From Prorocentrum cordatum (taxonomy: Eukaryota > Sar > Dinophyceae > Prorocentrales > Prorocentraceae): a stretch of 64,000 nucleotides of DNA. The first letter of the stretch is position 1, and each line of letters begins with the position of its first letter. The position numbers were made by a program, and so were the translations under genes. Where the stretch lies: NCBI GenBank assembly GCA_963575745.1, contig CAUYUJ010015017.1, positions 1 through 64,000 of the forward strand, given 5' to 3'. Under the pieces are notes generated by a model, which was given only the letters and a program-made list of their open reading frames with translations, had not been told where the DNA came from and did not search any database. Of this stretch, positions 14,905-23,464 are shown piece by piece.

Positions 14905-15405
14905 CTCCTCCCTCCCTGCCTCCCTCCCTCCCTCCCTCCCTCCCTCCCTCCTCCTCCCCCCTCCTCTTCCTCCTCCTCCTCCTCCTCCTCCTCCTCCCCC
15001 TCCTCCTCCTCCCCCTCCTCCTCCTCCTCCTCCCCCTCCTCCTCACCCTCCTCCTCACCCGTCCTCCTCGTTGTCATATCGTTCTCGCTCTCAGCTTCTG
15101 CCGCACCTGCGACCGTCGGCCCGGCGCTCGCGGCCAGCGGCACCCCTGCTCCGTGGGCGGCCGCAGGCGCGCCCGCGGCAGGGCAGGGTCGGTGGGACCT
15201 CTCTCTCCCGTTGGTTCTCGTTGCGCCCGCTCCTCCTCCTCCCTCCTCCTCCTCCTCTCCTCCTCCTCCCCCCTCCTCCTCCTCCTCCTCCTGCTCCTCC
15301 TCCTCCTCCTGCTCCTCCCCCTCCTCCTCCTCCTCCTCCTCCTCCTCCTCCTCCTCCTCCTCCTCCTCCTCCTCCTCCTCCTCCTGCTCCTCCTCCTCCT
15401 CCATC
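14905..15405 (+). repeat. two (CTC)n tracts around a GC-rich block
   Basis: Pyrimidine tracts at 14905-15065 and 15228-15405, broken by 15066-15227, which is GC-rich and open on both strands. Leucine, proline, serine, glutamate and glycine homopolymer frames here are artefacts. Confidence 0.9.
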
Positions 15406-16097
15406 ACGGCGATGGGTTCGCCTGCAGCACGTGTGGAATGGAGTTGGGCTAAGGGGCGCGAGTGGTTGGTCTGCAAGATCCATTTGCGCTTGCAGTGCAA
15501 GCGATCTGCGGTGGTGCACGGTGCGCGGATTTCCCAGGGCGGCCTCGTCGATGAGTGGTCCCTCCCGGCGGGCACCATCGCGATCCCGAGGGAGGCCGAC
15601 GAATTTGATCGAGTTCGCATGCCCCTTGTCTGAGTGTACCCCTCCGCCACACTGCGTTCAGTGCACGGGCTCCGTCGTGCATTTTGATTGTGCTGTGCAG
15701 CTGGTGCAGTGCTGTTTCTAGGGTTGGCCTGCTTAGCTTGTGTTCAAAGCCCCCTTGAGGGGGTGCGAATTTATGTCCATAACCAAGGGAGGAAAAACAT
15801 CCCGGACCGGACAATTGGTATTTACTAAACGGTTTTGGGCGTTTACTAAACAGCCCTGCCCTGTTTGATTATTTCTTTGGGTGCGTTTACTGAACGGCTT
15901 CGCGTGTCGGGGTGGTTATTATCGGGGTAGATTCTTTGCCCTCTACATGAGGCTCTCGCTGGATGCGCTGGATGTGAGAGGCCCGCTGGCAGCGGAGATC
16001 CGTCGTGCGGGCAGGCGGGGCGGACGCGTACCTTCCCTTGCGGCGCTCCTTGCCTCTTCCTTCCGGCCAGTGTCGCTCCTCCCCACTCACCTTTTCT
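15406..16097. other. unique sequence, no assigned gene
   Basis: Mixed composition. GTTTACTAAACGG-like motifs recur at about 15822, 15842 and 15887, a small interspersed repeat. No coding model could be supported. Confidence 0.4.
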
Positions 16098-16197
16098 CCT
16101 CCTCCTCATCGTCCTCCTACTCCTCCTCCTCCTCCTCCTCCTCCTCCTCCTCCTCCTCCTCCTCCTCCTCCTCCTCCTCCTCCTCCTCCTCCTCGTC
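16098..16197 (+). repeat. (CTC)n tract
   Basis: About 100 bp of CTC triplets with a TCGTCCTCC start. Confidence 0.9.
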
Positions 16198-16318
16198 CGC
16201 CAAGGCTGCTCAGAAACGCCCACCCAACGCCCCCGAGGAGCCCGGTAGGGGGGGGGGGGCGAGAGCGGTCCGCAATCGTGACGGCGTAACGAGTGTCTCG
16301 TGCGAGCTGCTCGGGGGC

Positions 16319-17025
16319 CGAGGTCACCATCACAGGCTCTCTAGGCTTAATGCGGGATGACGATTGATACAAAAATGGGGGGGGGGGAACGATTAAACAA
16401 ATACTTTCCTGCCATTTCTGCACCATTTGCTGACTGGAGGAGAGCGATGAAAAGAAATAGTTTTCCAGCCCGCGGCCGGTTTTTTCCAAAAGTCATCCCG
16501 GGCGCCGCCGCGTGAACACGACCCCCGGTCATTTATTAATCGTCATCCCCCATTATGCTCAAGCTGGGCGGAGTAATGGCGCACAATAGTGGGGTGTGGG
16601 ACTGCGACGGCGACGGCACAGACATGTTTGAAACAGCGGCACAGTAATGGAGGATGAAGATTAACAAATGACCGGGGGTCGTGCTCAGGGGCCGAGGTCA
16701 CCATCACAGGCTTTCTAGGCTTAATGCGGGATGACGATTCATACAAAAAATGAGGGGAACGATTAAAACAATAATTTCCTGCCATTTCTGCACCATTTGC
16801 GGACTGGAGGAGAGTGATGCAAAGACATAGTTTTCCAGCCCGCGGCCGGTTTTTTCTAAAAGCCATCCCGGGCGCCGCCGCGTGAACACGACCCCCGGTC
16901 ACTTATTAATCGTCATCCCCCATTATGCTCAAGCTGGGCGGAGTAATGGCGCACAATAGTGGGGTGTGGGACTGCGACGGCGACGGCGCAGACATAGTTT
17001 GAAACAACGGCACAGGAATTCACGT
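16319..17025 (+). repeat. direct duplication, 373-bp spacing
   Basis: CGAGGTCACCATCACAGGCT occurs at 16319 and 16692, and the following ~330 bp match closely, including AATGCGGGATGACGATT, CCATTTCTGCACCATTTGC and GAACACGACCCCCGGTCA. The segment 16652-16690 is also the reverse complement of 16510-16545, so each unit has foldback ends. Confidence 0.85.
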
Positions 17026-17086
17026 CTACACCTCACTTCCATGTCGTCATGAGAGATTTCGTCTCATCACAGGCGTTCGAGGTTCG

Positions 17087-17216
17087 AGGAGGAGGAGGAG
17101 GAGGAGGAGGAGGAGGAGGAGGAGGAGGAGGAGGAGGAGGGGAGGAGGAGGAGGAGGAGGAGGAGGAGGAGGAGGAGGAGGAGAGGAGGGGGAGGAGGAG
17201 GAGGAGGAGGAGGAGG
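17087..17216 (+). repeat. (GGA)n tract
   Basis: About 130 bp of GGA triplets with rare GGGG interruptions. Confidence 0.9.
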
Positions 17217-17414
17217 GGGGCGGCTTTCTCGTATGCTGGGCTCGAGGTCCTCGGGCGTGGTCGCCGGTCCCCCACCGGTTTGCTAGCGAGCGGGGCAGCC
17301 GCGCCTCGCCGAGGGCATTCTTGGGCGGGGGGGGGCATCGTCGCGGACGGCCGCCGGCGGCCCCACTTGTGACCGGAAGGCCACCAGGGGCAACGTTAGG
17401 GCATCGACCCCCCC

Positions 17415-17600
17415 CCCCCTCCTCCTCCTTTCCTCCCCTCTCTCCTCTTTCCTCCTCCTCCTCCTCCTCCTCCTCCCTCCTCCTCTCCTCCTCCTCCTCC
17501 TCCTCCTCCTCCCTCCCCCTCCTCTCTCCCTCCTCCCCCTCCCCCTCCTCCTCCTCCTCCTCCTCCTCCTCCTCCTCCTCCTCTTCCTCCTCCTCCACTC
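17415..17600 (+). repeat. (CTC)n tract
   Basis: CTC/CTCC tract about 200 bp from the complementary (GGA)n tract at 17087-17216. Together they form a large inverted repeat with a GC-rich loop. Confidence 0.9.
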
Positions 17601-17904
17601 GCCCATCCATCGCTGATGTGGGCCAGGGGCCAGGTGGCCCGCTCCGCCCAGGAGCGCGCAGCTTCGATACCAGGGATCTGTCGCAGATCTGTGGGCGATG
17701 CATCGCCGATGCAAGCTCGATGCTCCGTCCTCCCTGAGCAGGCCTCCCTGTAGAGTTCCCTCAGGGGGTCCAGAATCATGTTTATTCTTCGTTGACTTCG
17801 TTTTCGTTTTTCGTTTTCGTTTGGGCCGGTTTCGTTTTAAACGTTCGTTGTACAACGGTCGAATTTAACGCGTTGTTCGTTCTAAACGCCAAGGCGTTTT
17901 AAAC
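17601..17904. other. no gene; TTTTCG-rich stretch
   Basis: Around 17785-17900 there are repeated CGTTTTCGTTT / TTTTAAACG motifs. Nothing else assigned. Confidence 0.4.
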
Positions 17905-18085
17905 GTCGTTGTGGTCGGTCCTTGGAAAATCTCGACGGGAGGTGTTTGGCCCTTTCCGGCTTCTGGGGGCCCTCGCCGGGCCCCGGGGCCGCCAGAGCAC
18001 GACATCGGGGAGAGAAGCCAGTCCCCGGGAAGGGGACCGTGACACGCAGCACGACGCGCCGGGAATCTGGGGACGCTGGCGCGCG
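17905..18085 (+). mobile_element. family B element, diverged (copy B3)
   Basis: Retains TCTCGACGGGAGGTGTTTGG, TTCTGGGGGCCCTCGCCGGG and CCAGTCCCCGGGAAGGGGAC. Both termini are eroded. Confidence 0.5.
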
Positions 18086-18650
18086 ACGACGACATCCTGA
18101 GGCTTCTGGGCGTCGCTCTTTTGGTTCATCACTCCTGGCGTCGTGCCGCCCTGGGTTCTCTAGCCCAGGAACCCTCGCGTATCCGGTATATCCCTGGTCA
18201 AAAAGATTGGCCGACTTTGGTTTCATCCTGCTCATTCCGGCTCAAGCCCGCTGAATCCAGCTTCACCCCTAATCCCATTCTGTCCCGCCCAATGGCCCCT
18301 CAATCGGGTTGAATCTTTCTGAATCGTTCTGAAGAGCTCCTCCCAGTAGTTGCCTCCTAACCCTCTTCGTAGGGGCCAGAAGCATGTCCACTATCCTACA
18401 GTTGTGTTTGTCCACCACATCGTGGCAAAGGGCGGCCCAAGCACAACGTATGCATTGTTTTCGACACCCGTCGCTCGGAGAACAGGCCCGCAAGTCAAGC
18501 ACTATATACGTTGCCCCCTGGCTTTTCTGCGGGACAGGGCCAAGATGCCTTCGTGCATTCACGCGCGGTTCCCATCCCCACTCCCCCAGCGCGCACCCCC
18601 GCTCTCCCCCCAAGATCTAGGCTTCCTGGATGGGGGCAGAGCAGATGGGG
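18086..18650. other. unique sequence, no assigned gene
   Basis: Mixed composition with no convincing exon. Around 18240-18330 it carries GAATC(C/G)-type repeats. Confidence 0.4.
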
Positions 18651-18790
18651 TCAGCCGCATCGCCGATGCATCGGCGATGCGCCTCAGTGTGGAGCCCGAG
18701 TTCTTCCATGCCCACGTCGCCGGAGCATCACCGACGTCGTTGGCGCATCGTCATCGCCGATGTATCGGCGATGCATCGGCGACGCGGTGC
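18651..18790. repeat. GCATCGCCGATGC palindromic motif cluster
   Basis: Several overlapping copies of CATCGCCGATGCATCGGCGATG. The same palindrome occurs near 3.85-3.92, 13.1, 17.7 and 40.1 kb. No function is assigned. Confidence 0.55.
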
Positions 18791-18824
18791 AATCCTCCAA
18801 CCACATCTGCTCCGACCCCATCAC

Positions 18825-18972
18825 CGAGCGCGTTCCTGCTCGCAAACTGCGTACCCGCAAACGTCCGAGCCAAACAAACAGGTGTTCCTCCGTATAATGG
18901 ATCGTACACTTCCCGCGGCGGATCCAGGCCATTTGCGAGTAGCTACTTTGCGAGTAGTGGAACTTGCTTGTC
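18825..18972. mobile_element. family H inverted-repeat element (copy H2)
   Basis: Left GAGCGCGTTCCTGCTCGCAA, right TTTGCGAGTAGTGGAACTTG. Interior TTCCCGCGGCGGATCCAGGC matches copy H1. Confidence 0.65.
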
Positions 18973-19034
18973 GACCACAGAGGGGCGAAACGGAAAATAT
19001 GGGATGAAACAGCGAGCACGCTAAGCTCGGAGGG

Positions 19035-19122
19035 GGTGGTGGAGGAGGAGGAGAAGAAGGAGGAGGAGAAGGAGGAGGAGGCGGAGAAGGAGGAGGAGGA
19101 GGAGGAGGAGGAGGAGGAGGAG
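19035..19122 (+). repeat. (GGA)n tract, followed by an exon-like block
   Basis: GGAGGA tract with AAGGA interruptions. The next ~130 bp (19140-19275) reads as a helical, alanine-rich peptide (REAASELQCAAAHLALGRP), a possible exon. Confidence 0.85.
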
Positions 19123-19312
19123 GGGCCCCCCACATTGGTTCGCGCCCGACCCCCCCGAGAGGCCGCTTCGGAGCTGCAGTGCGCCGCGGCGCACCTCGCC
19201 CTGGGGCGCCCCCGGGGCGCCGCGGCGGCCGCGGCGGCCGCGCTCGGGTGCGGCAGGGCTGGGCGGTGTGGGTAGCCAGCCTCGAGCGGATCACGACGAC
19301 GACCCAGACCCC

Positions 19313-19486
19313 TTCGAGCAAAGAAAAACCACGACGGCAAGTTTTTCACAATTTTCGGCCTCTGGGGGCCTTTGCCGGGCCTCGGGACCGTTAAAAAACG
19401 ACTTGGGATGGAAAACCGGTCCCGGGCAATAGGTCGAAACTCTGGGGGTCGACGTCATGAAAAAATCATGACCTCGGGGGTCTGGG
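19313..19486 (+). mobile_element. family B element (copy B4)
   Basis: Left CCCAGACCCCTTCGAGCAAA and right CATGACCTCGGGGGTCTGGG. GACGACGA precedes (19305-19312) and follows (19487-19494) the element, a possible 8-bp target duplication, though it lies in a (GAC)n tract (19487-19530). Confidence 0.75.
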
Positions 19487-19726
19487 GACGACGACGACGA
19501 CGACGACGACGACGGCGACGGCGAGAACGAGTTCGACGCCTCCGAGAGTGACCTTTCGCCGGAGTGACGTTTTGCGCGGGCCTTTTGGGGTCCCTAGAAG
19601 ACCGAACGCGACGCGATGGCAGCGTCTTGCGCGCTCCGGTTTGGCCTCCCCGCGGCCTCCGAAAGTGGCGCACCAGAGGTCGCTCCTGCCTGGGGTCACT
19701 CTTGCGCATAGCCTACCCATCCCTAC

Positions 19727-19905
19727 CTGTCGGTCGTTGAAAGTAGGCCTGCATAAATTCCCACATCCCCATCTAATTTAGGCGCCGTCCTACTAGAGTC
19801 GAGTGGTCTTCCCTCTTCCCTTCTCTTCAGGGGGACGGGCGGAAGCCCAATCTACTTCCAACGCTGCTTCTACCCACTTCTTCCGACCGACGTTTCAGGT
19901 TGACA
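19727..19905. mobile_element. family J inverted-repeat element (copy J2)
   Basis: Left TGTCGGTCGTTGAAAGTAGG; right CTTCTTCCGACCGACGTTTC. Shares CTAATTTAGGCGCCGTCCTA and AGTCGAGTGGTCTTCC with J1 but lacks its AT-rich insert. Confidence 0.7.
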
Positions 19906-19942
19906 GGCCCACGGGTGGTGGCAATCTCGGGGATGCACTCCC

Positions 19943-20134
19943 CCCAGACCCCCTCGAGTCCTGAAAATATCACAACGGAAGGTTTTTCGTTATTCTGTCA
20001 GCATTTGGGGATTTTTACGGGGCCTCGGGACCGTCAACAAAACCATTCAGAACGAAAAAACGGTCCCGGGGAATGGGTCGGGACTTCGGGGGAGAGCGAC
20101 GTAATAACAAAGATCATGACGTCGGAAGTGTGGG
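19943..20134 (+). mobile_element. family B element (copy B5)
   Basis: Left CCCAGACCCCCTCGAGTCCT, interior GGGGCCTCGGGACCGTC and CGGTCCCGGGGAATGGGTCG, right ATCATGACGTCGGAAGTGTG. Slightly diverged. Confidence 0.75.
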
Positions 20135-20217
20135 TCAGAAGTTGAGGGGATCCTTAACATCGGCATCGGGAGAAGCCCATGCCGATCACACGCATCGGGA
20201 TACGTTTCAGGCTGGTC

Positions 20218-20425
20218 AGTGTGACGGGCGGACAACACGCACCCGTACCCACACCCATACCCATATTGGGGACGGAGGGGGCTATGAGCGCGTGTTGTCG
20301 GATGGGGTTCCCCTCTCGAACGGGAGCCTCCCCAGGGTCCGACAACCCACACCCATACCATAGCCAGTCCCCCCTCCGACCCGCGTATGGGCATGGGTGT
20401 GCATGGTTCGCTCGTTGAGGTGGGG
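20218..20425. mobile_element. family Q palindromic element (copy Q3)
   Basis: Arms GACAACACGCACCCGTACCC and the complementary GCGTATGGGCATGGGTGTGC; core TCCCCTCTCGAACGGGAGCC. The most complete family Q copy. Confidence 0.6.
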
Positions 20426-20470
20426 GGTGGGGGGGGGAACGATGAGGAGGGAGAGATGGGCCTCGTCCTC

Positions 20471-20720
20471 GACTCCAGATCCGCCCTACTCTGGCTTTTT
20501 TCCAACTTAAAATTGCGTCGAAAATCCACCTAGAAGAGGCCGAACAAGTAGGGCGGAAATTGCTGCACACAACATAAAGTAGGGCGGAAATCCACAGACA
20601 CAGGGCGGAAACAGCAGCAGAAAAGTAGGGCGGAAATTGGCATCAGCGGGGCTTGAAAAGTAAGGCGGAAATTCCAAGCCCTACTTACGAATTTCCCCAA
20701 AGTAGGGCGGATCCGGAGTC
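20471..20720. mobile_element. inverted-repeat element Y with internal motif repeats
   Basis: About 24-bp termini: GACTCCAGATCCGCCCTACT then CTGG, complementary to CCAAAGTAGGGCGGATCCGG then AGTC. The interior carries about five copies of AGTAGGGCGGAAAT at irregular spacing, so the terminal motif is repeated inside the element. Length 250 bp. Confidence 0.7.
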
Positions 20721-20860
20721 AGGGGTGGGTGCGGGTTGTCGGACCCCTGGGGAGGCTTCCGTTCGAGCAGGGACCTCCATCCGACACCACGCACCCACAG
20801 CCCCGCCCGTCCCCCCTATGGGTATTTGTGTGTGTTGCTCGTTTGTCAGTGGGGGCTCAG
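20721..20860. mobile_element. family Q element (copy Q4)
   Basis: GGGTGGGTGCGGGTTGTCGG, core CTTCCGTTCGAGCAGGGACC, then ACACCACGCACCCACAGCCC. Abuts element Y. Confidence 0.5.
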
Positions 20861-21015
20861 GGTCACCGCACAGAGTTTTGGGACCCGGGTCTTTATCCGA
20901 GGATGTCTCGAGCGACTGGGGCCTCCGAGATCCCCCAAAACCGCGCGGTGACCGACCGCGCGGAGAGGCCGTTGGGGATTCCGAGGTCACCGCACGGGCC
21001 TTCACCACACGGCCC
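20861..21015. repeat. dispersed repeat X (copy X2)
   Basis: GACTGGGGCCTCCGAGATCC, GCGCGGTGACCGACC and GATTCCGAGGTCACCGCACG correspond to blocks at 13365-13545 and 32010-32190. Confidence 0.45.
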
Positions 21016-21130
21016 TGGGTCCCCCGAAGAAGACATGGCGTTTTCCCCGTATGGGCGTCTCTCCGTGTCGGCCTCCGGGGGGGCGCTGTCGAGCCCCAGA
21101 ACTGCGAAGAGCTGGTCCGGGACGACCGAC

Positions 21131-21402
21131 TTCGGCGGCGAGAGAGGGGGGGGAAGTGAGAAGGAGAGGGCCTCCTCAGAAGGCGGCGGGACGTCTCAGA
21201 AGCCCCCCGCGCCTGCCGAGAAGTTTCCTGTGTCTTCGGGGAAGGCTCAGTTTCCTGTGTCTTCGGGGAAGGCTCAGTTTCCTGTGTATCCAGGGAAGGC
21301 TCATACATAGGAAACTTCCTGGAAGGCCTCCCGGGCTTTCCGAGAGCCCTCTGAGAAGGCCGGCCCCTTCTCACTTCCCCCCCCCCCGGGCGCTCGCCGC
21401 TC
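21131..21402. mobile_element. family F element with internal triplication (copy F3)
   Basis: Termini TTCGGCGGCGAGAGAGGGGG and CACTTCCCCCCC...GCTCGCCG. A 27-bp unit (TTTCCTGTGTCTTCGGGGAA then GGCTCAG) is present three times at 21224-21302, making this copy longer than F1 and F2. Confidence 0.75.
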
Positions 21403-21582
21403 GCGGCCAGGACTCTCCCGGGGCCGCGGCCTGAGACAACCGAGATCCGAGGGGCGGACGTCCGTCACCAGCCTGGAACATCTCCCTATCCCCATGGCTG
21501 GAGTCGCCGCATCTCGATGCCGACCTCAGGGATGCCCAGGGCGCATCCCTGAGACTGTCGTCGACGTTTGGCTTGCTAATCT

Positions 21583-21716
21583 TAGGGAGGAGGTGGGGGA
21601 CGAGGAGGAAGAGGAGGAGGAGGAGGAGGAGGAGAGGAGGAGGAGAGGAGGAGGTGGAGGAGGAGGAGGAGGAGGAGGAGGACCCCCTCCCCCTCCAGCC
21701 CTAATCTTAGGGAGGG
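21583..21716 (+). repeat. (GGA)n tract between direct repeats
   Basis: CTAATCTTAGGGAGG occurs just before (about 21576) and just after (about 21702) a GGA tract, so the tract sits inside a short direct duplication. Confidence 0.7.
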
Positions 21717-21917
21717 GGATACGTTCGAGGCTGGTAAGTCCGGGCAGGGGCCTCGGCGGCCCGCTGGCCGCCGCCCGCCGGCCGCCGAGGGCATTACCCG
21801 GCGAGGGCCTCCCCGCGACGGCCTCTGCGTGCGGCGGGGGCCTCGGCGGCGCGCCCACTGGCGCCGAGGTGGGCGCAGGGCGCCTGGCCAGTGCGGCAGG
21901 GCGCAGGGCGGCCTCGG
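21717..21917. other. GC-rich block, unassigned
   Basis: Open on both strands with alanine, glycine and proline-rich readings. No family recognised. Confidence 0.4.
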
Positions 21918-21984
21918 CTCCTCCTCTCTCCTCCTCCCCCCTCCTCCTCCCTCCTCCTCCTCCTCCTCCTCCTCCTCCTCCTCC
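21918..21984 (+). repeat. (CTC)n tract at the 5' end of the LINE
   Basis: CTC triplets run straight into the DinoSL sequence. A matching tract starts at 28741 beyond the other end of the element. Confidence 0.9.
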
Positions 21985-22006
21985 TCCGTAGCCATTTTGG
22001 CTCAAG
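21985..22006 (+). other. dinoflagellate spliced leader (DinoSL) embedded in the genome
   Basis: Twenty-two bases: T, then CCGTAGCCATTTTGGCTCAA, then G. This is identical to the conserved dinoflagellate spliced leader (D-CCGUAGCC...CAAG). It sits immediately upstream of the LINE 5' UTR and is not followed by the GT donor an SL RNA gene would have: the next bases are ATGCATAG. It is therefore best explained as the 5' end of a trans-spliced mRNA copied back into DNA. Confidence 0.95.
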
Positions 22007-22161
22007 ATGCATAGTTCCACAGGGGGACAAGTGGATACCGTTAGTCCGCGGCTGGCAAGACCCTTGGCGGTCTGGCAGAGATTGCTCCTCGAACTGACGC
22101 TTGCCCCCACGGGTAAACGGAGGTGTTTCCCGTTCCTGTGCGCACGAGCGTCTCAGTCGCA

Positions 22162-23460
22162 ATGGGGCTTCCCGACGCTGCTGCGCTCGCCCAGGTTGCC
22201 CAGGAGCTCGATGACATGCCCACCTTCCCAGATGATGATCATGCTGATGGCCACCGTGCTCGTGGCTCGCCTGAGCCCAAGTACCCGCGCACCGAGGACG
22301 GCAAGGGCGGCAACTCCAGTGGCAAAGGGGTCGCTGGCATGGCTGCCCGCGCAGCTGGTGCGGTCGGCTCGGCTCTCTTCGGCGGTCGTGGCGATTCACA
22401 GTGTACTCCTGGTTCTTCTCCTGCTGGTGTCCCTCGTGACCCTTCCCAGCCTCCACATCAGCAGCCTCAATATGATGATGACTATATCAGGCACGTCGCA
22501 GCCAACGCAGTTGCTGAACAATTCGGAGAGCTACGGTCCGAATTGGAGTCTCTGGTTGGATCTACCGTCGGCGCGACTGTGCAATCATCCAACAAATCTA
22601 TTCTTGACACACTGGAGTCCCTGCGCGTCCAGATCACGGCTCAGCCGAAAGAGGTCGACCAGCAGATTATGGCCACTGTTCGCCCCCACATCGACTCCAT
22701 TCACCGCGGCCTGCAGTCCAAGATTGACTCCCTTGGGTCCCATGTCAACACGCTCTCGATTGATGTTGAGAAGCACACCGCAGACATTGCCAACTTACGA
22801 AAGCAGATGGAAGAGCTCCGCGGCGAACTCATGGTCGCCAAACGCACGGAGAAGGCTCCGACGGCACCGCCCTCCTTCGATCGCGTGGAAGACCCCTCTG
22901 TTGTCGTCGCCATGGCCACAAAAATGGTTGGGATCGAGTCCGTGCGTGCCTCACTTTCCCCATTCTTGGCTGAGTTGGGCTTGGACGCATCGTCATACAC
23001 TATCAAGCCCACTGGTCCGATGCCAAGCAGAAGGTACCTCGTCTCATTCAACGGCAGTGTTGGGCTCGCGTCCAAGTATGTCAACAAGGTCTTATCCAAT
23101 CTCAGGCAGAACGATGACTGGCGTATATTCGAGGCCGACGTGTCAGGCTCTACCCCCGCTCGTCTCCATCTCGGACCAGATAAAAATCCAAAGCAAATTA
23201 AAACGGAAATGGCGCTCAGGAAGCTTCGCGCGGCCATGGCTGGCAAGTACGACGGACGCTGGGCGGTGGACAGGGAGCGTGGGGTCCTCCGCTGCGGGTG
23301 GACGCACATCCTCAAGCTCTCCGCCAAGCCTGATGACCAGCCCTTCGACATCCTCTACAACGACGAGGGCCTCAGTGAAGTCGGCATCGCCAAGCACGAG
23401 GTGCGCGAGCTGGTTCAGTCCACCATTGCACCACCACCGCCGCCGCAGTGGTGCCTTTAA
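22162..23460 (+). CDS. LINE ORF1 protein (nucleic-acid-binding, coiled-coil)
   Basis: 432 aa from the ATG after TCTCAGTCGCA (an upstream in-frame ATG at 22123 is also possible), ending TAA. The N-terminus is acidic and then Gly/Ser/Pro-rich. Residues around 110-230 have heptad-like runs (SILDTLESLRVQ, IANLRKQMEELRGELM), a likely coiled coil for multimer formation. The C-terminal part holds a folded region (RRYLVSFNGSVGLASKYVNK ... MALRKLRAAMAGKYDGRW) laid out like L1-type ORF1 RNA-binding and C-terminal domains; this comparison is by architecture only. The stop is four bases before the first ORF2 ATG, so ORF2 may be reached by reinitiation. Confidence 0.7.
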   Translation: MGLPDAAALAQVAQELDDMPTFPDDDHADGHRARGSPEPKYPRTEDGKGGNSSGKGVAGMAARAAGAVGSALFGGRGDSQCTPGSSPAGVPRDPSQPPHQQPQYDDDYIRHVAANAVAEQFGELRSELESLVGSTVGATVQSSNKSILDTLESLRVQITAQPKEVDQQIMATVRPHIDSIHRGLQSKIDSLGSHVNTLSIDVEKHTADIANLRKQMEELRGELMVAKRTEKAPTAPPSFDRVEDPSVVVAMATKMVGIESVRASLSPFLAELGLDASSYTIKPTGPMPSRRYLVSFNGSVGLASKYVNKVLSNLRQNDDWRIFEADVSGSTPARLHLGPDKNPKQIKTEMALRKLRAAMAGKYDGRWAVDRERGVLRCGWTHILKLSAKPDDQPFDILYNDEGLSEVGIAKHEVRELVQSTIAPPPPPQWCL

Positions 23461-23464
23461 CGAG

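Noticed and set aside
21985-22100. SL RNA gene
   Set aside because: No GT donor after the leader and no recognisable Sm-site stem-loop downstream; the LINE 5' UTR and ORF1 follow instead.
22007-23464. A 1,208-aa protein starting at the ATG right after the SL
   Set aside because: The first ~486 residues are in the wrong frame relative to ORF1 and look random; ORF2 more likely begins at 23465.
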